From positions 9,556,889 through 9,620,888 of the forward strand of contig OZ025267.1 in NCBI GenBank assembly GCA_964019165.1: a stretch of DNA of 64,000 nt, in the 5' to 3' direction. This document shows positions 1 through 11,924 of the stretch, one piece after another (positions within the stretch are counted from its first letter, which is position 1; every line of letters begins with the position of its first letter). This stretch comes from Mastigias papua. Lineage: Eukaryota > Cnidaria > Scyphozoa > Rhizostomeae > Mastigiidae. The translations under genes were made by a program, and so were the position numbers. A model generated the notes under the pieces. The model was given only the letters and a program-made list of their open reading frames with translations. It did no database searches and was not told where the DNA came from.

Positions 1-364
1 ATGGCAACTGGCCCCCCTTCTCTTTTTGCTGAGTATTGTTAATATACAGATTAGAATAATAAAATGTGATCTTGTGAGGTGAGTCTCAACTGCTACTCTT
101 TTGCATATTACTAATATACACAATTGCTCCACCTGTTTGCAACAGAGTATTTGTGCTAAGAGTTTTTGAAAGCTTTGTAAGGTGTAATCTTTTGATATTT
201 TATTTTTCCCATGCACTTCACATTGAAAGAGTCCCTCCTGTACAAGATGTAGCTGAACACCAAACAACCAAATAGATTTATTTCTTTCTCACAATTTCAT
301 ATTGTTTTTTTGAGATATTTACTAGGTTTACCATTTGTTTTAGTATAATGAACTTTTTATGCAG

Positions 365-3300
365 AGATTGAATAGCAAATGTTTACAGAGGTTTTTGAGA
401 GCTTTCTTAACACCAGAAGATTCTTTTGATGCACTCTTGAGATATATTGAGTGGAGGGATAAGTTTCAAATAGATTCAATTAATGGTGATCATTCAGATG
501 TTGTGAAAGAACATGCTGCTGGGAGGTGCTATGTAGTAAATGACAGAGATAGAGATGGCAGGTATTACATATTGGAAGATACTTTTGAATGGTCACTTAT
601 GGGCAGACCTATTTCATGTTTATCAAATCATTTCTAAAGATTAAATTGGATTTACATGGGAGGGTTGGTTTATTATATCTCTAGAATTACATCTCATGAT
701 ATAAGCAAGAGTTTGGATAAGGGAAATAGTTGAGGGCTTTGATGAAATCATATAATTTTTTCTCACACTAAAAGCAAGTATATAATTCTTAATTGGAAAA
801 TGCCTGATGGTTTGCAGACATTACCATCATGTTGAACTAGGCCTTGTGCTTTATTTTTTCAAGCAAGAGAATGGAGATGAGCTACAGGTTTAAAGTATTG
901 ATCTTATTGTATTTCTCAGATTTTTGCATATTTGTTATGAATTTCATTTTTTGGATAAATTTGTTTGCAGCCATAGTTGACATGTTTTAGCCTCTATACC
1001 ATTGGTGAAGTGTAAGAAGGAAAGTAGAGGAATGTCAAATTTTCATGTGATTTTATTGATAGATATTTCTGGCATGATATGATGATTGTTATTGTTAATT
1101 GTGTTTTTGTTTTCATAGACCTATAGTAATAGTAACTCCACGTTTGCATGACCCAAGTAGCAGAGATATACAGTCCTTGACAACTTACACAGTTTACATG
1201 TTGGTAAGATCTACACATTTTTTCATAAGAACAAACCATATAAGAACATAAGGCTTCAAATTCCAAAAAGTTGAGAACATGACAAGTCTTCATAACTTTC
1301 TTTCAAAAAACATAAGATATAAAGAGTAAAATATATATGTAATTTAGATGTCATAAATGTGATGAATATGATGTCTCATCTTACACAATTGAACAGCAAG
1401 TAGAAATCCCCTCAAAAAGCGTTTAAGAAGTGTTAGAATTTTCTTTTTATTTTATCTTATTTAAACAAACTGTTATTTCAAATACCTGTAGTTTTGTCTA
1501 GCCAACAATTTTTCATTGGATGTAATGTGAATTCACAGACATATATATATGCAAAAATTTGACCTGCAGCTCCTTTTCAGAGCAATTATCACCCTTTTGA
1601 GAAATCAGTGCATATGTTAAAGACAAGGAAATTAAGAACATGTTAAGAACATTTTAAGCTTTCAAACCAAAAAAGTTGAGAACATATCTAGGCTTCATCG
1701 AAATTCAATGCTCTTATAAAAGAAACGTGTAGTCCTCTTCATAGCTACTGCATTATATTTAAGCATCATATTTTGTAATTGAAATGCTATATTTTCATAG
1801 AATGGATAATTCAAGAGTAGACAAGACCCTGTTTAATAGTATTTTATGAACGATAAAGGATATGAATGGAACTTCCATTTTAGATATTTCACAATCAACT
1901 ATATAAAATGCGGGAATATCTAACCTTTAAGCAGGCCTTTTCGTTTCACGCGAGCGATCGCTCGCGATCGCGCCAGCACACGCGCAAACCAAACCACGGG
2001 AGCTTTTGATCGCTCGCGTAAAACGGTAAATCTTGTCGAATATCGCTCTGTAATTTTGGAAGAAAATCACTAGTCCCATTGTCTAAATGTGTGAAAGTTG
2101 TCAACAAATGCATTTGCCCATCTGGGGTGGCCGCTGCTGGAATTTTTTCTACTCTTATTCATTTTGTTTTCTTGTTAATACCTATGAAAATCAACTTAGA
2201 ACAACAATCTACTTCCAAACATTTTTATGCATATGTTTGATAAAATAGCACATTGTGGCAGCGTTTTTTCTTTTCAACTCAATTTCAGATTCAAAATACA
2301 TGAGTTTTGAAACTCAGAGATACAGATTAGAAACATCTTATAGCGTGATACCTCTCGATTTACAACTGTCAATGAATTTTAACGGGGTATTTAGCCATTG
2401 CACAAGTACTTTTAGGATCATAATACTGGTTAATTTTCATTGACATCCAAGTGATTTCTAGTAGGGTTATACTGTTTTCATAAAGCTTTTAGCATTATGC
2501 AGTTGTTTTTTATCATGCACCAAGCCCGTGGCCAAGTAGTTCTTTATATTACTTCTCAAATCAGCATGATTGTACATATATCCACACCTGAGCGATGGCT
2601 CGCGCAAGAGAAATCACGCGAGTTTTTTCCACTCGCGCGAGCTATTTCTTACGAAAAAGCCTTTAAGCTTGTTGTTATTGATATTTTGATTATTTCTCAT
2701 TGGATGTGATACACTTTTCATTATTCCTAGGAGCACTTGTCAGGACTTTGTGATGAAGATGTCATTGATAATTTTTGTGTCATAATTGATCTAAAGGTAT
2801 TAATCATGAATATCAACAGACTCTTTGTGATGTACAGGGACCATGGAGCATATTTGTGATTGGTGGGGCTTACATAACTCATGAAGGCCAAACCAACAAG
2901 TGCCAAAGGGTTAAGTACATCTAGGGGATTTGGGAGTGTGTTCCCTTGGGAAATGTTGAAATTTGAATCTTCCGTAATCACCACAAACACATATATTTCT
3001 ACATACTCTGGAAGGTTTTTTGAACTTTTTGATACAACTTTGGAATCTAGTCACAGAAACGACCTTTAAAACTTAACTGGGGATATCTTATGACACTCAT
3101 CGTAAGAGAACAAAGTTTAATAGTAGCCCGGTCCCATAATTTCTATTCCTGCAGTTTTAGAAATGTGTCTTATGGACTACATTTCATTGTCAGTCTTCAA
3201 GTATTAGCTGGACCTATTCCGGTCCATCGTTTGCCAGTTGAATAGTTGCCGATGCAGGTATATGGTCAAGGTCAGCCTTAGCAAATGGTAAAGATAAGCC

Positions 3301-6300
3301 AAAGTTACATTTATAGTTGTCATTTCGACTAACGAATCCGTTGGCAAAATCAACAAGTTGCAGATGATCTGTACTTGTTTTGTGCATAGTTAGAGTTGCA
3401 ACATGGGTTTATCACTGCTGAGTCATCGTTGCTTGCAGCCAGGCTTTGATTCTCTACGCAATTAAGATGACCGTTTGCCGGCAGCAGCAGTGACTGGATT
3501 GACATAGTAGTTTCTTTATCTGCACTTCCAAAAAAGCTCATGCCTAAATTTGCTCGGATCGATGTTGTCAGAAATTCATTCTTTTATAGGTAATACCGAA
3601 GTGGAACAGTCTACCAGAACATATAGTCAATCAAATAGATTCAGAAACCTTTTTTGACCTATGCAAAACGCACTTCTCAGAGAATTAATACTTGTGCTTA
3701 TCGTTTAACGTATGCATTTGTATCGACAAATTTGTCGTTAAATGTTTCTTCAATGATGATGAATGATGATGATGGTGAAGCAAGGCCGTTTACTTCATCT
3801 AGTGTGCCAGAAAAACTGTCGATCGTTTTCCCTTCAATAAGAATCTCAGAGCTCTCCAACTGAGGAATTTGGTACGCATACTTAATGCCATCGACATAGT
3901 TTCTTTCACAGAATCAAAAATACTATCACCTTTTGTAAAGTTCATTAGAAGACCTCCCAAGGTTTCATAGACTATATAACTCGGCTGTATATCTGGAGGT
4001 AAACGTGTGCTCCTGATCCAAAGTTATTACTGTTGAGTAAACTGCTGTGCAGTATTTAGTTCCTTGCCTTGTTTATCGTTTCAGTGTACTTTTGTTATGT
4101 TTGCTATCTGCTAGCTGCGCTAAAGCATCCGGTCGAATTACTGATGGGACTGTATCCCAGCCAGCTCCATTGCTCCATGGTCCCTAAATATCATATTCTT
4201 GGTTCATGATGATAAATTTGTGGGAAATAGTTATAGATAAGATTTAATTTATTTCGTAGAAACATGCTGTTTAAGTATCAAGGTTCCTACAACATCAATA
4301 ATTGGGTTTTTTTGGCTGCCTTTGTTTGTTGTTGCTAATTCATTTCAATTCTTCTTTGTCATCAGTATTTGTGGACTTTAACAACTATTCATATTTGCGG
4401 ACTGTTTTAACCATGTTAAAGTGAGATTTTGAATATCTGGTAATCACATTTAGGGTCACCTGTAGTAATCTATAGGGACTGTAATACTCACTTCCCAAGG
4501 TCTCATAAGTACTTCCCAAAGCCCCCAAGATCATTAGATCTGTTTATTCGTTCATTTCGAATAGTTGTTTTTCTCAAGAAGTGAGTTGGGGTTTTCCTCG
4601 AGTTTTTACACTGTTAGCCAGGATGGGATTATAGAAGAATCTTTACTGATGGCGATGTATGATGAAACTGGAAAATGCGGAAGCTGAGCCATGGGCTCAG
4701 TATGTAGATTCATTATTACAGTAGCTCCAGGCAAATGACACTTCTAATTATGGGAAGAACGTTTCTCTCAGAGTGTGTGGAAGACGAGCATGTGCACTTG
4801 TACCAGGTCTATTGCAGCCAAACAGACCAGCAGATACGGAAAATGTTGCAGGTGTTGAACTATATTATTCTCCACAGCCTAATGAGATTGTAGGAAGATT
4901 TATATTTTATAACCGAGATAGAAATAAATGTAAAGGCTTGGCGGAAGTTACCATAGGTTTGCGTAAATTGTTCTGGCAATGCACTTTTGGCAAAACTTGG
5001 AGCGATATGCCCAGGGACAGACTTGTGCGGGACATAATTAATGAAAAAATACAGCGGGGTTTATTGGCAGAACCAAAACTTACATTGAATGGCTGTAGCG
5101 TTGGCTTTGGAATCGCCAACGAAAAGCTTAAGAAATAGCCGAAAAGAATTTGAACTGAATTTTCCACTTGTGGAAGGAAACCGTAGATGTGTAGCTGAGT
5201 ATACGAAATGAATGTTTTCATTGTGACGGAAGCACTAGCCATCAGTCTGTACATTGCGAGATTTACAATGTTGCAGATGCTGGAAGTTATATAAAAAAGA
5301 TGTGCCGCTGAGAGAAAGCTGAGAAAAGAAGTGTACTAAATGAAAAATTGGAAAGGAAGTTCACATAATATACAAACATAGTAGCGTATGATGAAGATCA
5401 AATAAAATACTTCAGGTTGTGCATGTTGTTGAAGAAGGGAAGGCATAGTGACCCTTCGAAACAGAGATGGTCAGATACAAAAAATTGAAATTGACACCCG
5501 AGCTTCAAGAATTATCAATGGAAAAACTTACGCAACGTTGGCAGACTTAACTTAAGAGAACATATCAAGAATATTGAGAGCGACAGAGACTTTTGAATAC
5601 AAAAGTTGTAAATGGAGCATGACTAAATCTATAAGATTGTTTCAACGTCATTAAGCTTAATTGGAAATCTATAAGGACTTTAATACTTGCTTCGCAAAGT
5701 TCCACAAGTACTTGTAGTTTGTTAGATTTGCGTATTTGCTCATTGCGAATAGTTTTTGTTCTACTGACTTGAGATTTCCAATGATATTCTTGAAGCTGTG
5801 AGTTAGCTCTGATCTCCATGAGTCTCATGGCGAATCCGTGATGGTTGACGACTATGGACTATTTTGTGTAATGTTTTGTCCAATGGGCTATTGCAGTTAG
5901 ATATTAGACATTTCAGAGCTTTTATGCTTGAGGCCACAGTGATTTATGGCAGCATTTGCTAGAGATGTTTCCTTGATAAACAACAGTGACTCAGACATTT
6001 TGCATTTATAGGAAAAATAAAAGTATTTGCTTTTTCCTAAGGGGTTTGCTTTAAGAAACATGGATTACACATACGTTAAGCGACTTATCTGGATTTTTCA
6101 AAACTGTTACCCAGAGCGCCTTGGTGTCTGCTTATTTGTCAATTCACCGTGGATTTTTTATGGATGTTGGTCAATTATAAAATTATGGTTAGTTGAAGGA
6201 TTATTTTTAACACGTATCAACCAGAAAGGCTTTCTCTTAACTGCTTAAGATCTGGCTTCTTTTTTACATCTTTTTATGCCCACTTGGAAGTTTTTCATTT

Positions 6301-6830
6301 GATTGTTTCTACATCACAATTCAACTATCAACATTTTGTGCATCATGCTGCTATCTTAGACATTATTCGTTGTATCTTATTTTGAGAATCGAGCCATTGC
6401 AACACTTTTCATGTGATCTGATATTCAGACATTATGTTGTGAAGTATTCATATCACATTTTGACATGGTAGAAGCTTTGTGTTCTTTAATTCCTTGCGTA
6501 CATAGAGAATTACTATTGTTATCTCATGTACCAACTGTAAGTTTATTTATCAGGAGAATCAGGTTTAGATCCATGTTACATTGCAAGTGTTAATCTAATT
6601 TTGATTTGATAGATCAAAATTAAATGCATAGTATTACTACATCAAATCCATGTTGCATACTGGGCATTTTCAATAACTGTTCCTTTTCTCTCGTTTTTTT
6701 TATTCTACAGTACTTTTGCTGTTTTTTCAGGATAAATGAAGTGACCAGAAGTAAAATAATATTTATCCAAAATGAAGAGGATCTTGGGGATTTCTTCCAT
6801 TTAGATAAATTACCTTACAAGCTCCTATGA
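365..6830 (+). CDS. CRAL-TRIO (Sec14-like) lipid-binding domain protein, 3' exons
   Basis: Five exons join in phase: 365-561, 1119-1203, 2731-2796, 6042-6187 and 6731-6830 (TGA). All have AG acceptors and GT donors. The product visible here is about 197 residues. The first exon carries the helical CRAL-TRIO N part (RFLRAF, IEWRDKF). Then comes RPIVIVTPRLHDPSSRD, which fits the first strand of the lipid-binding fold. After that come CVIIDLKGF and NMDYTYVKRLIWIFQNCYPE, the typical Sec14 core in which YPE precedes a strand ending in SPWIF. The last exon supplies the end of the domain and stops soon after it, so there is no GOLD, PTP or MSP domain. Sec14-family proteins bind and exchange lipids such as phosphoinositides at membranes; the ligand here is unknown. 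The core looks closer to fungal/plant-type Sec14 homologues than to MOSPD2, but that is an impression only. The start codon lies upstream of the window. The 3.2-kb fourth intron contains an LTR retrotransposon relic. Confidence 0.8.
1927..2668. mobile_element. Short TIR element with GC-rich palindromic ends (MITE-like)
   Basis: The element lies in the second visible intron of the CRAL-TRIO gene. The left end reads AGGCCTTTTCGT (from 1933) and the right end is the reverse complement AGGCTTTTTCGT (2651-2662). TTAAGC occurs on both outer sides (1927-1932 and 2663-2668), and up to nine bases can be matched if the end is placed differently. Inside both ends are CpG-rich, self-complementary CGCGAG/GATCGC runs (about 1948-1975 and 2586-2645) that stand out in AT-rich DNA. 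No transposase is visible, so it is non-autonomous. Confidence 0.55.
4461..5782 (+). mobile_element. Internally deleted LTR retrotransposon (Ty3/Gypsy-like) relic
   Basis: Two diverged direct repeats enclose about 1.05 kb: the left copy is about 4461-4600 and the right copy about 5662-5782. Both contain ATCTATA, then GGACT, TAATACT, CACTT/TGCTT, AAGTACTT and a shared CGAATAGT block, in the same order. Between them lie a gag-like reading frame and a protease-like stretch (about 5480-5550: IEIDTRAS, with Thr-Arg-Ala where an aspartic protease has DTGA). Reverse transcriptase, RNase H and integrase are missing. The relic sits sense in the 3.2-kb intron of the CRAL-TRIO gene. LTR edges are approximate. 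Confidence 0.6.
4773..5138 (+). pseudogene. Gag fragment of the LTR retrotransposon relic
   Basis: This is an open frame of 121 codons with no good ATG start. Its C-terminal half reads MPRDRLVRDIINEKIQRGLL followed by AEPKLTL, close to the conserved capsid-end block of invertebrate Gypsy Gag proteins (RDRLV..I..E.IQ..LL....LTL). A CCHC zinc knuckle should follow, but the frame stops at 5136-5138. It lies between two degenerate LTRs, so it is a decayed retroelement gene, not a host exon. Confidence 0.55.
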
Positions 6831-7879
6831 ATTGTGCTCCATAGTTACAATATTTTGAGATTTTTATCAAAGTTCATAGATTATGTAAATTATAAATCGG
6901 TATCGTCATACAGGTATTATGTGCAACTTTTGCGCCAGGAGACGTTAATTCGTACGTGAATTCACCAATAGGAACCTAATCTTGAAAGTTCTGTAGTTAA
7001 TTTGTGAATCAGAATAATCTTATAGCTCATGATTTTTCAGTTAGGAATATTAGTAATATAGCAATATAGCTATTTAAGGTCGGCTTGTAAAATAGCAAAG
7101 TTAAAAAATAATCAGATGTTATAAATTGCAATTATTAGAAAAATGCTATTTAATGTTTTAAAAGCCAAGGCATGGAAAATTAGTGTCACACAATCTGCAC
7201 AAGTCACTTTTCCAGTTTGTCTATTTAAATTTTACTTAAAGTTTGCAGCCTCGCAGCTGACTTTGAAAGGCAGACAATATAATTGGTTTGCTTCACTGTG
7301 CACTTTCTGCACCATAAGTGATCTTTCTCATATTCGATATTTGCAACTACCTACATGTGGAGGAGTGTAGTGATTGCACTTGTTTACCAAAATTTCTTCC
7401 ATTATACTTGGATTGAGAATATATTGCATTTTAAAAATCAGTACCATAAGCAGCTGTAGATTTTGCTGCTGAATGGTTGACCATACATCTACGCACTGTT
7501 TTATGTTCATTATCTAATTATTACTTATGGTCATGGTCACTGTCTCTGCTAATTATTCTTATGGCTTTTTGTTGGATCCTGTTAATTGGAACATTTGTTT
7601 GTCTGTCAAGAAGCATCAATAGATGTAGCCTACTTTTTTCTCCATAGCTCGGAAAAGAAGGCTAGAATATGGAACTACTACTGGTTTTCTTTTTTGCATT
7701 AGCCTTCCTCGTTCGTCGTAACCTTCAGTTTTTCTATCATAAGTTGTGCTCAAAAGTGTACCTTCGACATGTTCACGAATGTTTACAATACCAAAGTTGA
7801 CCAATATCTGATAGTAGTTATCGTCAAAGACCATGAAGTGTCATTGTTTGTCATTGACTTTCATATATTTATCTAAAAA

Positions 7880-8110
7880 CTACTAGGAAAATATGGCGTG
7901 CAGTCGTACTGATCGTCCATTGAAACGACATTAAGATCCATACTATATGCAACAACAATAGTAATATCAGCATATATATTGGGTTACGGACTGAATATTG
8001 AAAAATATATCGTTAGTAGCAATATTGAATAATAGAAGCCCTAGAACAGATCCCTGAGAGATACTTTTATTGATTTCTTTTCGCAAATTGTGTACATTCT
8101 TAATATCATG
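7880..8110 (-). pseudogene. LINE reverse transcriptase fragment
   Basis: The reverse strand reads ISQGSVLGLLLFNI, the conserved QGSVLGPLLFN block of non-LTR reverse transcriptases. After a frame shift comes YADIT, a damaged YADDT catalytic motif, followed by VVAYSMDLN. No longer frame is open. It is a short decayed LINE remnant. Confidence 0.6.
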
Positions 8111-11100
8111 TGCAATCATGTGTTCAAGCAGTGATTCGTTTTATCCACTTGAAGTGTGCACTTGTTTGCAATGTTGCCGTATGTCTGTCCATTTCTTTCA
8201 AAGGCTATTAGCAAAATAGTTTAACAGCTATTGCAATATTTCTTTGGGCTGAAGGAAGGGATCTTGTTGGTATAAGGCATCTTCTATTATTCATATTTTT
8301 CGTTTGGGAAATCAAATCTTCTTACTGGTATATTAATCATGCATGCGTATTTTTTAGTATTCACATCATTCTCTCTTTTGATTTTATGTGCACTTGATTA
8401 TTTATTCGTATATTAGTTAATTCATTTCTTTATATTTATCTCTAGTTCAAATACTTATTAAATTCGAAGCTCAGTATGTCCATGATCACTGGCTTGTTTA
8501 CTACATACTCTCTGGTGCTTAATATAAGTGGGATTTTCCAACCCCCTGGAGCTTATAAGGCTCCTCCACTGTATTATTCAGGGAGAACATCATGTAGATG
8601 CTGTAACAAGTAAAAAAATGACATGCTAAACAGTTTTTATAATTTACCTTCCTCAGTTCAAAGATGTTTAGATACCGAGAAGTAATATATTAATGAGCAA
8701 AATTCTGACCTCCCTGTTTGATAAGCCTCTCCAATCCTGCATGTCGGCATTATTTATACCCCTTTAATCATAAGCACCCAAGAGTTATCAATTTTAGAAC
8801 TCATTACTACATTGAACAAAGGAAGAAAATATCATTACTGTCATTGGTGTTCATACATTATACATTTTTAATATGATTAAAAATTATAATGCATCGTATT
8901 TAAAATTTTAAATTGACTTATTACTGAATTGCTTTTTTGATGATAATGTAGCTTGGATTATTTGTAGAACTTGTTATGAAGAATTTGTTTACTTTTGAAA
9001 TGTATTCTAGCTGTCTAATATGTTTCTGGAATTGTGCTCCTTGGCATGCAACAAGGCCATTCAAAGTACAATGGCTGTAGATGGAAGATTTGCTTGTCCT
9101 CGACTGGCCTTATTTTAGTAACGCTCACTTAGACATATTTCATGCTTTTCAAACAAACCTTTTGAAAAAAGAGAGTTTCATACACTGTTTTTAAAAAAGC
9201 GGGAAAAATGGGAGATGATAATCTAAAAACGGAAGAAAAACGAGAGAAATTTAGATATGAAATATGCCAACTTTACTGTGTGTTGATATATGTCCGTCCA
9301 TAACAGACCTTTTGTTGCCTGCTGATTTCTGCCCTTTACATCCAACAAACCACAAATTGCTGTTTTCAGTTCTCCTAACCAAGGAGGATAATAGAAAGAA
9401 AGCTCAGTTTAAAGAAATGTTTGATTCATTTTTTCTTGGCCTTCAAAGTATCAATTGTACCGTCCGTAACGCAGTTGCATTTCTTAACAGGCCCAGGAAT
9501 GAAAATATATTAAACTCCAAGCTTCTACTTCACCCTTCTCTAATTTTTGTTAGCTGTGATTTAGGACGACTTTAATCTGACAGAAATATTCCTAAAGAAA
9601 CAAACATGGCTGGATGAGGAATAATATATAAAGCAGCGAAGAGACTTTACGCGCTTCTACTGTATCTTATTTGACTCTTATTGCTTTATATCAAACAGTC
9701 CTCCGCGGGCGAGAGACGGGTTTTCTTTACAAATTGTGACATGAATGGAACCTTTCATTGAAGAGGGACATTGACGAACAAAGCTGACTGCCTTTTTTAG
9801 ATTAGTAATAAACTCACAAGACTATTTAGCTTTCTTTACTTCAGCCATACTGCTTTCTAGGCTACTGCTTACTATGGCCATTCAGGCTCGAAATAGCTCT
9901 CAAAAAGGGCTGAGAATATGTATCAGGGGTCCCCTATCACCAGAGGTGGACTTTGACTGATTTATGTTACCCGCACCCTTATGATTTGTTTCATTTATTC
10001 TGTGACGTCAATATGTTCATGAGTAACTTTTTTGTAGTTGCATTTGCTCTCGTTTTGAATACGAGGCAATTTAAATAGGCTATCAATGGTGCACTTAACA
10101 TGTGTATGCGTATATACACAAACAAGTACTGCAGTTTCAGATCTGGTTCAAAGCAAAGCAAAATATGTTTGCAACGGTCACCACTGTACATACAGACATT
10201 GCGATCGATTCCTGCCCAAAAATAGGTATGTTGCAATGCTAATGCATAAGTGTAGTACCTCTTCTAGAAATAGACGGCCTCCTACCTCTTGTATAGCTAC
10301 TTTTTAAATGAGTTTTTACGCGTAGATTATATCCCACTCGATAGGCTAGCTCTCTTCGATAAGCAGATAAAGTTCATGCCCTCATTTACATATAGCTCAC
10401 AGTTTAAGGCACTTTTGCCTGAGATCTCGGGATTGCATCGGAAAGTTTCCTGGTATATTGTGTGGTATTGGGCATCTCAGTGCAAAAGCTGACATTTTAT
10501 GACGATCTTTGCTGTTTGGTTTACCAGCGTGCATTCCGTGTAGGACTCACGTTTAGAAATGTTTCAAAACTTGTGTTTTCTGAAGATAAAGTGAGGTCTT
10601 TCTTATAATGATAGACCAGATGATAGATCAATATTCTGACATTGGTAATTAGAAGAGCTTTGAATCTGCCTGTGTTCTATAAATAAGGATTTGTAGGTCC
10701 AAGAAAAAATTTTGATTTGTATCTTTTTAGAACATTAAATATGAAAAAATGGTTAATGGCATCTATGATATTGTAGTGAACGTAAACATTGGACTCATAG
10801 GCCATTCTCAATCAATGCCGATTTTCTTTCTTTCATTCATTCGTATTCTTGAATCTCACACCTGGGACATCACCATACGTCACTCCTGTCATCAAACACC
10901 TGGTCATTCCTCTTCCGTTGTTCTCTACGCAATCATCACACCATGAGCTAATTCAACAATAAACTAACAAGCACCTAACCCTCCCTGTACGTAACTCATA
11001 TTTATTTCGGTTGTTCAATGTCTCTGTATATATATCCATGTTATCTGTAATGTAAAGTCAGTCAGAGTAGAGTCAGAGTACAGTCAACAACATCGTCTCC

Positions 11101-11441
11101 TCTCTCTGCCTCCGTGTCCTCAGCACGTTAAATCTGATACTCACCAACAACAGATCAACAAAGGATGTCACTAATGAGCATTGCAGTCTATAGGAAGCAA
11201 CGTACACACGTTCCTATAATATCTTGCTTAAATCTGGCCTTCTTCAACTAGAAATTTTATGTGATGGAGATATGAATGAGCCAGTAATATACTAGGAATG
11301 AAGAGTGACTTTATTGTGAGAGTTTATGTTTAGCCAAATAAAGCACCTGCTCATTGGCATAGCCACAGGATAGTATGTGGGAATTGGCAAAATGCTCTCA
11401 CTTCTTTGAAGATTTGTTAAGTTAGGTTCTTTCAAAACCTA

Positions 11442-11640
11442 TTGAAGTTTCTCACATGCATATCAATGATTTAATTAGCCACTTTCTATCTAGAATAGGT
11501 GTATCTGTGTATTTAAAAAAGAGACTTCCCTAATATCTAAAGGTTACATGTTTCTAAATATCTCATAGGGAATTTGTCATCAGGCCCCATTTTCCTTGCT
11601 CCCCGTTCATGACAGCTGATGTAACCACCACACCCACTAT
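11442..11640. repeat. Dispersed repeat, copy 1 (copy 2 at 51690-51880)
   Basis: The stretch starts TTGAAGTTTCTCACATGCAT and continues with ATC and ATGATTT, then a tract resembling TTTAAAAA, CTTCCCTAA and ATC(T/C)A(A/G)A. The same order of words recurs at 51690-51880 in the same orientation. No coding capacity or terminal inverted repeat was seen. The type is unknown. Confidence 0.55.
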
Positions 11641-11924
11641 TCATTGCCAGGATCATATGCTTAAGTTGACAGTTAAACATCCCACTTCCTCTAGCAAAGT
11701 ATTAGACAAGATAATAAGCTCAGTAGGTGACATATGAGCTTTAGTGAATTTTGTTTGGCCATGTTAAACATTGATGCACAGGGGTCAGGCCCTGATTATT
11801 CCCACTTTGATTAGCATAATACTCCTATTTATTATCTTTGTGTAAGGTCCCTTGCTCTTGACTATGAAATAGTATATGACCTGTTGCCACTGATTCATTT
11901 AGATTTTCTAATTCTGAAATTTAG

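Larger units (their letters stand above)
6831..11924. other. Intergenic region between CRAL-TRIO gene and recognised POLR1E exons
   Basis: About 5.1 kb without a recognisable conserved exon. It must contain the POLR1E promoter and first coding exon, which I could not place: it should end in phase 1, with a G before a GT donor, and carry roughly 20-30 N-terminal residues. It contains a LINE reverse-transcriptase relic (7880-8110) and one copy of a dispersed repeat (11442-11640). Open frames here (for example 9264-9575) have no family features and look like chance. Confidence 0.6.

Noticed and set aside
1..364. Search for the first exon of the CRAL-TRIO gene
   Set aside because: No open stretch ends in the required phase before a GT donor; the exon is probably upstream of the window.
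7616..7834. 72-codon reverse-strand frame (YDRKTEGYDERGRLMQKRKP)
   Set aside because: Charged but without recognisable family; next to a LINE relic but not aligned to any LINE block.
9264..9575. 103-codon frame on +
   Set aside because: No motif, no POLR1E N-terminal similarity, and no splice signal in the right phase.
10771..11150. Possible solo LTR (TG...CA borders, TATA-like run, CAACA end)
   Set aside because: No convincing target-site duplication and no second copy in the window.
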